A stretch of 6,107 nt of DNA. Origin: an uncultured Ilumatobacter sp. (GTDB lineage Bacteria > Actinomycetota > Acidimicrobiia > Acidimicrobiales > Ilumatobacteraceae). The notes below the pieces were generated by a model. The model saw only the letters and a program-made list of their open reading frames with translations, was not told the DNA's origin and did no database searches. A program made the translations under genes and the position numbers. The stretch covers positions 1 through 6,107 of the forward strand of contig CALAHA010000388.1 of NCBI GenBank assembly GCA_937891565.1, read 5' to 3'. Below are positions 1 through 4,831 of this stretch, piece by piece; position 1 is the stretch's first letter; each line of letters begins with the position of its first letter.

Positions 1-249
1 TACGGCAAGGGCCAAACCCCCGCCAAGCAGATCCTCAAAATGTATGTCATCGACACCGAGACCGGCATGCCGGCAACCTGGGGCAAGATGTTCCTGCGCG
101 GCTTCGTCATCGACGGTGTGCTCAACAGCATCACAGGCGGCGTCTTCAGCCTCATCAGCACTATCTGGATCTTCACAAACCCGAAGCGTCAGCGCTTGAC
201 CGACTTGATGCTCAAGACCATCGTCGTCGACGCGCCGAACGGCCTCTGA
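1..249 (+). CDS. RDD family membrane protein, C-terminal part (5' truncated by window edge)
   Basis: The frame is open from base 1 to the TGA at 247-249, giving 82 visible residues; the start lies outside the window. The fragment begins with YGKGQTPAKQILKMYVID, the G-x-TPxK...VVD stretch typical of the middle of an RDD domain. A hydrophobic helix follows (about residues 36-57, FVIDGV to TIWIFT). It ends with NPKRQRLTDLMLKTIVV, matching the family's closing R-x-T-x-x-D-x-x-x-x-T-x-V motif. RDD proteins are small membrane proteins with conserved Arg/Asp residues in their helices; the transport or scaffold role is unclear for most members. It converges on the MazG-like gene, with a long hairpin between the two stops. 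Family assignment is fairly firm; the substrate and any N-terminal extra domain cannot be judged. Confidence 0.85.
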   Translation, partial: YGKGQTPAKQILKMYVIDTETGMPATWGKMFLRGFVIDGVLNSITGGVFSLISTIWIFTNPKRQRLTDLMLKTIVVDAPNGL

Positions 250-254
250 TCCAT

Positions 255-290
255 TGACACCCAGTCAGCTGCACGACTGACTGGGTGTCA
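255..290. terminator. 14-bp perfect hairpin between convergent genes
   Basis: Arms 255-268 (TGACACCCAGTCAG) and 277-290 are perfectly complementary around an 8-nt loop. The hairpin sits 5 bp after the RDD stop codon, and the MazG-like TGA (288-290 on the minus strand) is inside the right arm. Neither side is followed by a T-tract, so it is not a textbook intrinsic terminator. As a structure shared by two converging genes it most likely acts as a bidirectional terminator or 3' end stabiliser. Confidence 0.65.
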
Positions 291-566
291 GCAGATGCAG
301 GGCAGCGCACTGCACTTCGGGCAGCCATCAGCAAACCGCTGGACTGCCTCGGTGAGGTTGATCCCCTGTTGATTGGCAAGCGTTGCTACCCAGGCGACCA
401 CGTCACCGAATTCATGAACTTGTTGCTCGCGCGTCCCCTTGCGAACTGCTTGCGCCAGTTCACCAATCTCTTCGGCCAACCAGGCCACCGTTGCCGACAC
501 GCCGCGCTCTCGATCGCGATCGCCGTACGTTCGCTCGATGACATTCTGCAGCTCAACCAGATCCAT
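288..566 (-). CDS. MazG-like nucleotide pyrophosphohydrolase with Cys-rich C-terminus
   Basis: 92 residues, one all-alpha MazG-like domain. The metal-binding motifs are visible: E32-E33-x-x-E36 in WLAEEIGELAQAV, and E52-x-x-D55 in HEFGDVVAW. Enzymes of this family hydrolyse nucleoside triphosphates, often non-canonical ones, to monophosphate and pyrophosphate using Mg2+ held by these acidic residues; the substrate of this one cannot be read from sequence. The protein ends in CPKCSALPCIC (C82, C85, C90, C92), a CxxC...CxC tail that may bind metal; from memory similar tails occur on other short MazG-like proteins. ATG at 566 is the only nearby in-frame start. It has no Shine-Dalgarno, but TACCAT lies 6 nt upstream, so the mRNA may be leaderless. 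It lies downstream of the tRNA-Pro terminator, so it probably needs its own promoter. Confidence 0.87.
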   Translation of the reverse strand: MDLVELQNVIERTYGDRDRERGVSATVAWLAEEIGELAQAVRKGTREQQVHEFGDVVAWVATLANQQGINLTEAVQRFADGCPKCSALPCIC

Positions 567-572
567 GCGCGC

Positions 573-578
573 ATGGTA
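573..578 (-). promoter_or_regulatory. Putative -10 hexamer TACCAT for the MazG-like gene
   Basis: The minus strand reads TACCAT, then 6 nt, then the ATG of the MazG-like gene. This fits the actinobacterial TAnnnT -10 element with transcription starting at or next to the A of the start codon. No good -35 is seen: the 17-bp-spaced hexamer is GGAACC. The tRNA-Pro terminator lies just upstream, which favours a separate promoter here. Confidence 0.4.
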
Positions 579-601
579 TCGAACGGGCTCGAATCGGTTC
601 C

Positions 602-643
602 GAAAAACGAAACGAGCCGCTCTGCCCCGAGGCAGAACGACTC
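602..643 (-). terminator. Rho-independent terminator of tRNA-Pro
   Basis: On the minus strand a 13-bp stem (arm 643-631, arm 626-614, two G-U pairs, 4-nt loop TCGG) is followed by GTTTCGTTTTTCG. It starts 2 nt after the encoded CCA of the tRNA. A stable stem with a UUCG-like tetraloop and a T-rich tail is a convincing intrinsic terminator. It should end transcripts coming from the tRNA and any read-through from the receiver gene. Confidence 0.85.
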
Positions 644-645
644 AT

Positions 646-722
646 TGGTCGGGGTGGGGAGATTTGAACTCCCGGCCTCCACGTCCCGAACGTGGCGCGC
701 TACCAAGCTGCGCTACACCCCG
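646..722 (-). tRNA. tRNA-Pro, anticodon CGG, CCA encoded
   Basis: The minus strand folds into a complete cloverleaf: acceptor CGGGGTG/CACCCCG, D arm GCGC-AGCTTGGTA-GCGC, anticodon arm CCACG-TTCGGGA-CGTGG, a 5-nt variable loop, and T arm GGGAG-TTCAAAT-CTCCC. Discriminator A73 is followed by a genomically encoded CCA (646-648). The loop TTCGGGA puts CGG at positions 34-36, decoding CCG proline codons. The C1-G72 first pair, A73 and G37 are the expected bacterial tRNA-Pro identity features. The 5' end is only 15 bp after the stop codon of the receiver gene, so the tRNA is either processed from a longer transcript or driven by the putative -10 at 735-740. Confidence 0.97.
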
Positions 723-734
723 TAGCGACTGCCG

Positions 735-740
735 ATGTTA
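735..740 (-). promoter_or_regulatory. Putative -10 hexamer TAACAT for tRNA-Pro
   Basis: The minus strand reads CGGATAACATC. TAACAT ends 12 nt before the mature tRNA 5' end, which would leave a short leader for RNase P to remove. The TAA of this hexamer is also the stop codon of the receiver gene. Ten of the 11 surrounding bases recur at 1207-1217 before the receiver gene. No convincing -35 is visible. Confidence 0.35.
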
Positions 741-1199
741 TCCGGCGGTTGCCGGTTCTTCCTCGGCCGATTGGGCAGCTTCAGCCCGATCGACAGTCGG
801 GGTCTCGGGAGCCGTGATTCCCTCGGTGTACGTGCCACCGTTGATGATGGCCTTCGCCGCACGCTTCAGACGGAGGGCATCGAGCGGCTTGATCAACCAA
901 CCCTCGGCGCCGCTACGGCGAGCGAGGTGAAGGTCGGCCTTGCGATCGAGCAGCATCAGTACCGGTACGTGCGGCAGCGTGTCTGCCGACTCGTCGAGGC
1001 GTAGCGACATGGTGACTGCCATGCCACCCATGGAACCAATTTGGAGATCGAGGATTGCCAGGTCGGGCAGGCGTTCGGCGACTTGATCGGCAACAACTCG
1101 ACCCTCGCGACACACCGTGAAGGTGACGCCGTCGGCGCCAAGCGCCGCCGTGATGTCGTCGACGACCCAGGTGGCATCGGTGGCAATGAGGATGTTCAC
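738..1199 (-). CDS. Single-domain response-regulator-like receiver protein
   Basis: From the GTG at 1199 this is 153 residues, with one receiver (CheY-like) domain over about residues 1-120 and an Ala/Glu/Pro-rich tail with no recognisable output domain. The start MNILIATD supplies strand beta-1 and one acidic residue (D8); the usual preceding Asp is T7. D51 in LAILDLQIGSMGG is the likely phosphoacceptor, and K104 in WLIKPLD is the conserved Lys. The switch Thr/Ser is replaced by L84 (VLMLLDR), so signalling may be altered. Such stand-alone receivers act by protein-protein contact, and no kinase is in the window. An in-frame ATG at 1229 would add 10 residues without an SD; I prefer 1199 because the fold begins there and TAACGT lies 8 nt upstream. 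It lies 91 bp downstream of the BagB-like gene and 15 bp before tRNA-Pro. Confidence 0.8.
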   Translation of the reverse strand: MNILIATDATWVVDDITAALGADGVTFTVCREGRVVADQVAERLPDLAILDLQIGSMGGMAVTMSLRLDESADTLPHVPVLMLLDRKADLHLARRSGAEGWLIKPLDALRLKRAAKAIINGGTYTEGITAPETPTVDRAEAAQSAEEEPATAG

Positions 1200-1207
1200 A
1201 ACACCAG

Positions 1208-1213
1208 ACGTTA
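1208..1213 (-). promoter_or_regulatory. Putative -10 hexamer TAACGT for the receiver gene
   Basis: The minus strand reads CGGATAACGTC, then the GTG at 1199 follows 8 nt after the hexamer. This fits a TAnnnT -10 and a leaderless transcript. If used, the ATG at 1229 would lie upstream of the transcript start and could not be the initiation codon. The -35 is not recognisable. Confidence 0.38.
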
Positions 1214-1240
1214 TCCGCTCAACCCACATCGACCCGTGTT

Positions 1241-1274
1241 GTCACACTTTGGTCTGCTCGGGGCGTGACACTTT
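1241..1274. repeat. Imperfect direct repeat GTSACACTTT, two copies 24 bp apart
   Basis: GTCACACTTT at 1241-1250 and GTGACACTTT at 1265-1274 match at 9 of 10 positions. They lie between the BagB-like stop and the receiver start. A 6-bp inverted pairing (1240-1245 with 1265-1270) is also possible. The pair could be a two-site operator, or chance in a short spacer; no regulator can be assigned. Confidence 0.35.
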
Positions 1275-1290
1275 TCTGGCACGAGGAGGT

Positions 1291-2391
1291 TCAGGACCGT
1301 CCAAAGAGGTGGTCGGCAATGGTGTGCAGCCCATCGAGGTCGTGGACATCGCTGTCGAGCAGCGGGAGCAGCGCCACCCGGTCGTGCCCGACAGCGTCAC
1401 CGAGCGGAGAAATGACCTCGTGCTCGGCCTCACGGAGCGTGCGGAGGTCAGCAACGTTGTCCCACAGCGCAGCGAGTTCGCCAGTGGCGGCTTTGGCCGC
1501 GGCCCGAGCATCGGCAGCCGTGCCTTCACCGAAGGCTGGTTGGGCGCGGTTGATGATGGCTGCGCTGATGTCCACCTGCTGATCGACCAACTGCTCGGCG
1601 AACCAGACGGCTTCGCTGATGGTGTCGTGACGCGGAGAAGCAACGATGACAAATGCTGTCTCAGGTGCTCTGATCAGCGCGACAACTTCGTCGGCACGAT
1701 CTCGAAAGCCTGACTCCATCCCGGCGAAGGCTTGGAAGAACGCGACAGCATCGGCAAGGACATCAGATCCGACGACCCGTCCAATCGCCTTCAAGATCGG
1801 TTGCGCCGCCGCCCCGAGCACTCGGAGCCCGCCCTTGGTCGGCAGCATCAGCAGCTTGAATGCTCGATGGTCGAGGAATCGAGCGAGCACGCCCGGGGCC
1901 TCGAGGAAGTCGAGGGCGTTCCGGCTCGGCGGCGTATCGACGATGACCAGATCGAACCGGTCGTCGCCGTGCAGGGTGTGCAGCGTCTCGGCCGCCATGT
2001 ACTCCTGCGTCCCGCTCATCGCCCCGGCCATGTTCCGGTAGAGCGGATTGGTCAGAATACGTTCAACTTGGTCAGGGTCCGACGCATGTCGAACGACCAA
2101 CCCGTCGAACGTTGTCGCCGTGTCGAGCATCATCGCCCACAGTTCACCGTTCGGCGCATCACCGGCTCGGGGGCCGAGTTCGATGCGCTGCGGCTCTGCT
2201 GCCAGGCCATCAACGAGGCCGAGCGCATCTGCGAGGCGCCTGGCAGGGTCGATCGTGACGACGACGGCTCGGCGACCCAGGCGTGCTGCCTCCAGCCCCA
2301 AAACGGCTGCAGTGGTGGTCTTGCCGACGCCACCAGAGCCGCAACACACGATGACCGAGGAGTTGTCGATGACGGCACCGATATCAGCCAC
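1291..2391 (-). CDS. ArsA/Get3-like ATPase, BagB (Rv3680)-type subunit
   Basis: 366 residues from the GTG at 2391, giving MADIGAVIDNSSVIVCCG. This is a deviant P-loop ATPase of the ArsA/Get3 family: P-loop G18-S-G-G-V-G-K24-T25, switch I TIDPARR (D48), switch II DTPPSRNALDFL (D152), and a late NR motif (IINR, 279-282). The signature lysine (GKGGVGKT in most members) is S19; recalled M. tuberculosis Rv3680 (BagB) has Ala there. The runs GTQEYMA and DTPPSRNALDF and the overall length also match recalled BagB. No Get3-type CxxC zinc motif is present. The middle helical region (about 173-230) corresponds to the client-binding part of Get3. An in-frame ATG at 2445 would overlap the upstream gene by 62 bp and was rejected; the chosen GTG overlaps its stop by 8 bp (GTGGCTGA), implying translational coupling. 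Likely partner: the BagA-like protein. Confidence 0.9.
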   Translation of the reverse strand: MADIGAVIDNSSVIVCCGSGGVGKTTTAAVLGLEAARLGRRAVVVTIDPARRLADALGLVDGLAAEPQRIELGPRAGDAPNGELWAMMLDTATTFDGLVVRHASDPDQVERILTNPLYRNMAGAMSGTQEYMAAETLHTLHGDDRFDLVIVDTPPSRNALDFLEAPGVLARFLDHRAFKLLMLPTKGGLRVLGAAAQPILKAIGRVVGSDVLADAVAFFQAFAGMESGFRDRADEVVALIRAPETAFVIVASPRHDTISEAVWFAEQLVDQQVDISAAIINRAQPAFGEGTAADARAAAKAATGELAALWDNVADLRTLREAEHEVISPLGDAVGHDRVALLPLLDSDVHDLDGLHTIADHLFGRS

Positions 2392-3337
2392 GATCAGCCG
2401 CCGATGCAGCTTCTGATTCGGCCAGGACGTCGGCCATGAGGTCAATGTCGGCGGACGTCAAGCCAGCCACGAGGCGAGCAGGGAGACGCAGCTGAGTCAG
2501 CGGCATCTCCCTGGCCAGCCGCTTAATTTCAGTGCTCTCCATGGCCCGGCGGGAGCGTCGGAACGCAGCCGCATCGCGAATCGCGTCGGCGACGTCAGCG
2601 GCCATTCCCTGGAGTACAGCGTCCTGAGCGGCGATATCTGGGAGCGCTGCGCCGTCGTCGACTGCGTTCACGACGATCGGGCCGAGTTGGACGCCGACAT
2701 CGTCTTCGAGAGCGAACGCCGTTTCGACGACCTCGTTGACCGGGGTCGTCTCGGGAAGCGTGACCAAAACGACCTGGCACCGCTCGGCATCTGTGAGCAG
2801 TTCGATCACGCCATCAGACTGGGTTCGCACGGGGCCGCTGCGCACGGCGTTGGCCAAACCAGTCGCCGACGTAAGGAATGTGATCGCATGTCCGGCGGCC
2901 GGGCCGTCGACGACAATCACGTCATAATCGCCACTTTGTTCGTACTGCTTGATCTTGCCTAGCACGACGACATCGTCGATTCCTGGCGCCGCGGTACCGA
3001 CCATATCGATGACACCCGTTTTGTTCAATCGCTTGGCAATTCGCTGGAAACCGTGGTCGCGGAGATACTCATCAAGTGCATCAGCGGCCGATATGTGGAC
3101 GACTTCAAGCATGCCGCCAGACGGGTCGTCGCCGTCACCACCTCCGTCATTGCGAAGGAGTTCGTCGAGGGTCGGCTTGCCGTCGAGTTCGACCACGAGT
3201 ACACGTCGTCCGTCACGACTGGCCGCGCGAGCGATGACAGCCGTTACTGTTGTCTTTCCGACACCCCCCTTGCCCGCCACAATGACAACATTCGTGGCGG
3301 TCAACGACTGCAGCGGACTCTCATGTTCCGGAGGCAC
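2384..3337 (-). CDS. ArsA/Get3-like ATPase, BagA (Rv3679)-type subunit
   Basis: 317 residues from the GTG at 3337. A GKGGVGKT P-loop (G22 to T29) keeps both the signature lysine K23 and the Walker A lysine K28. Switch I reads VELDGKP (D52) and switch II VDGPAAGH (D144), with Gly where Get3 has Thr. The stretch APGIDDVVVLGKIK (117-130) matches the recalled Rv3679 segment APGLRDVLLTGKIK. A Gly/Asp-rich stretch (about 63-75) follows switch I. There is no CxxC motif and only one Cys (C187). The expected role is the catalytically complete partner of the BagB-like ATPase, which begins within its last codons. The mycobacterial pair has been described as Get3 homologues; clients here are unknown. A TTG at 3304 is an alternative start, leaving 15 residues before the P-loop. 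The GTG has TAGTCT 8 nt upstream and no clear SD. It is divergent from NfeD, with 2 bp between start codons. Confidence 0.9.
   Translation of the reverse strand: MPPEHESPLQSLTATNVVIVAGKGGVGKTTVTAVIARAASRDGRRVLVVELDGKPTLDELLRNDGGGDGDDPSGGMLEVVHISAADALDEYLRDHGFQRIAKRLNKTGVIDMVGTAAPGIDDVVVLGKIKQYEQSGDYDVIVVDGPAAGHAITFLTSATGLANAVRSGPVRTQSDGVIELLTDAERCQVVLVTLPETTPVNEVVETAFALEDDVGVQLGPIVVNAVDDGAALPDIAAQDAVLQGMAADVADAIRDAAAFRRSRRAMESTEIKRLAREMPLTQLRLPARLVAGLTSADIDLMADVLAESEAASAADRG
3330..3334 (+). promoter_or_regulatory. Strong Shine-Dalgarno GGAGG fixing the NfeD TTG start
   Basis: GGAGG lies 5 nt before TTG at 3340-3342. The only nearby ATG (3323) is out of frame and reaches TAG within ten codons. 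These bases are also codons 2-4 of the BagA-like gene on the other strand, so the two gene starts share sequence. Confidence 0.8.
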
Positions 3338-3339
3338 CT

Positions 3340-4770
3340 TTGCGCAGACTAGCGATCGCTTTGCTCACAATGGCGGCCGGGCTCTCGATGTTCGGCGGCG
3401 CAGCAAATGCCCAGACCGACAACGAAGGCAACGGCGTCGACACCGTGACAACTCCAGGTGGCGCTGACATCGCCCCTGTTGATGTGCTGCAGGTGAGCGG
3501 ATTCGTCGATGACATCCTTGTTGACGAGATCAGCAACGCCATCGAACGGGCTCAGAACGGCGGTGCTCAGGCACTGATCCTGCAGGTCAACAGCGATGGC
3601 ACGATCGTCGACGACGATGTCGTCGCCAAGTTGCTGAACGACATCGCAAACGCCCCCATACCCATCGGCGTGTGGGTTGGTCCGACCGGTTCACGCTTTT
3701 ACGGGCCCGCTGCCCAAATACTCGCCGTGGCCGATGTCACGGGCATGGCGCCTGGAGCGCGCGTGGGTTACATCGGAGTCCCGCTGAAAATTCCTTCGGC
3801 TGACATTGATTTCGGTGTCGCTGAAGAGACGCTCCGTAACGGATCGGTCGGCCTCAGCGAAGCCCGAGCCCTCGACATCTTCAAGCAACGCATCGACGAC
3901 GAAGGCATCCCCACCGTCACCTCGATGCTGCAAGCCATGAACGGCTTCGAAGAGTCCGGCACCACCTTGCTGACTACCGAGCAGGTCGTCACCGACGACG
4001 GCAATCTGCGCTTCGACACCGTGGCAACGGTGCGCTTCTCCAAGCTGTCACTGATTGACCAGCTGTTCCACACGGTCGCGAGCCCTCCAGTCGCATACCT
4101 GCTGCTCCTGACCGGCCTGGTATTGCTCGTGTTTGAGTTCTACACAGCCGGCGTCGGTGTGGGTGGCGTAGTCGGCGCAGTGTGCACGTTCCTCGCCTTC
4201 AGCGGACTCTCAGTGCTGCCGACGCGAACGTGGGCAATCGTCGTCATCGGCGTTGCCATGCTTGTCTTTTCCGTCGATGTTCAAGTTGGGATACCTAGAT
4301 TCTGGACGGCGGTCGGCTTGTTGCTGACCGCCATCGGAACGGCGTTCTTGTTCGAATCGCTGCCCGGCGCAAGCATGCGACCGTCGTGGATTGCCCTGCT
4401 TGCCGGCCTCAGCGGCATCACCCTCACGTTCATCGTCGGCATGCCAAACATGGTCCGCACCCGATTCGCTACACCGACCATCGGTCGTGAGTGGATGATC
4501 GGCGAAATCGGCACCGTCATCACTGATGTCGACCCCGACGGCGTGGTCGAGATCGGCACCGGCCGCTGGCGAGCCCGCACTAATCGAGCGACTCCCGTCT
4601 TAGCGGGCGAGCAAGTCCGCGTCGCTGAAATCGATGGGATCACGCTTGAAGTTGAGCCGCTCGAAGGAGCTGCGAAGGACTACCGCGAGATGCGCGGCAA
4701 GGACCACGACGAAACGCTCGATGACGAGGGTGTGAACTCTGAGTCAACATCACCCACAGTGCCGGAATAA
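3340..4770 (+). CDS. NfeD family membrane protein with degenerate ClpP-like domain
   Basis: 476 residues from the TTG at 3340. Residues 1-24 form a signal peptide (RR start, hydrophobic core, ANA cleavage site). Residues 47-230 are a ClpP-like NfeD domain, recognisable from APIPIGVWVGPTGSR and VADVTGMAPGARVGYIG. Residues 250-368 hold about five membrane helices, and 378-438 form the NfeD OB-fold (GEIGTVITDVDPDGVVEIG...GEQVRVAEIDGITLEVEP). An acidic Ser-rich tail follows. NfeD proteins normally pair with stomatin-like proteins and may act in membrane microdomains or cleave stomatin tails. Here the nucleophile position of the usual ASAG motif is G122 (FYGPA), and no Lys sits where the general base is expected, so this is probably a non-proteolytic version. 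No stomatin gene is adjacent; neighbours are the BagA-like ATPase (divergent) and WhiB. Family firm, function unknown. Confidence 0.88.
   Translation: MRRLAIALLTMAAGLSMFGGAANAQTDNEGNGVDTVTTPGGADIAPVDVLQVSGFVDDILVDEISNAIERAQNGGAQALILQVNSDGTIVDDDVVAKLLNDIANAPIPIGVWVGPTGSRFYGPAAQILAVADVTGMAPGARVGYIGVPLKIPSADIDFGVAEETLRNGSVGLSEARALDIFKQRIDDEGIPTVTSMLQAMNGFEESGTTLLTTEQVVTDDGNLRFDTVATVRFSKLSLIDQLFHTVASPPVAYLLLLTGLVLLVFEFYTAGVGVGGVVGAVCTFLAFSGLSVLPTRTWAIVVIGVAMLVFSVDVQVGIPRFWTAVGLLLTAIGTAFLFESLPGASMRPSWIALLAGLSGITLTFIVGMPNMVRTRFATPTIGREWMIGEIGTVITDVDPDGVVEIGTGRWRARTNRATPVLAGEQVRVAEIDGITLEVEPLEGAAKDYREMRGKDHDETLDDEGVNSESTSPTVPE
3346..3351 (-). promoter_or_regulatory. Putative -10 hexamer TAGTCT for the bagA-like operon
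   Basis: The minus strand reads TAGTCT, then 8 nt, then the GTG at 3337. The hexamer lies inside NfeD codons 3-4 and abuts a 10-bp palindrome AGCGATCGCT (3351-3360). No good -35 at 16-18 bp is visible; TTGTGA is 13 bp away. Because the two starts nearly touch, any promoter for this operon must lie within nfeD coding sequence. Confidence 0.33.
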
Positions 4771-4794
4771 TCTGCAACCCAGAGAATTTGGCCC

Positions 4795-4824
4795 TTGACC
4801 AACCCCGCACCGACCACCTACCGT
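4795..4824 (+). promoter_or_regulatory. Sigma-70-type promoter of whiB (TTGACC-N18-TACCGT)
   Basis: -35 TTGACC (4795-4800) matches TTGACA at five of six positions. An 18-bp spacer leads to -10 TACCGT (4819-4824), which fits TAnnnT. The next 7 nt end exactly before GTG at 4832, so transcription would start at that codon and the mRNA would be leaderless. It lies in the 50-odd bases between nfeD and whiB, so whiB probably has its own transcript. Confidence 0.6.
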
Positions 4825-4831
4825 GGTGGAT

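Noticed and set aside
511..523. CGATCGCGATCG palindrome and GCGATCGC octamers (also at 3352-3359), similar to the cyanobacterial HIP1 repeat
   Set aside because: Only two octamers in 6 kb, both within coding sequence of a GC-rich genome; gene content is actinobacterial, not cyanobacterial.
285..725. 146-aa plus-strand reading frame ending in GRFELPASTSRTWRATKLRYTP
   Set aside because: It is the antisense of the MazG-like gene and tRNA-Pro; this ending is the typical false translation of a tRNA complement. The overlapping frame 439-930 is the same kind of artefact.
1117..1713. 198-aa plus-strand open frame across the receiver and BagB-like genes
   Set aside because: It spans antisense to two conserved genes and their spacer and resembles no family.
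1732..2439. 235-aa plus-strand open frame opposite the BagB-like ATPase
   Set aside because: No recognisable family and a charge-rich, low-hydrophobicity composition. It is explained by GC-biased codons of the well-supported minus-strand gene.
2392..2445. Upstream ATG start giving a 384-aa BagB-like protein
   Set aside because: It would overlap the BagA-like gene by 62 bp with residues of no family similarity. The GTG at 2391 matches the family N-terminus and gives a normal 8-bp overlap.
1291..3337. Arsenite efflux (ArsA) role for the ATPase pair
   Set aside because: No ArsB/Acr3, ArsR or ArsC nearby, and no cysteine triad for metalloid binding. Similarity is to the BagA/BagB type.
4788..4802. 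TTGG-N7-CCAA inverted repeat over the whiB -35
   Set aside because: The arms are only 4 bp and the pairing does not extend, so it is too weak to call an operator.
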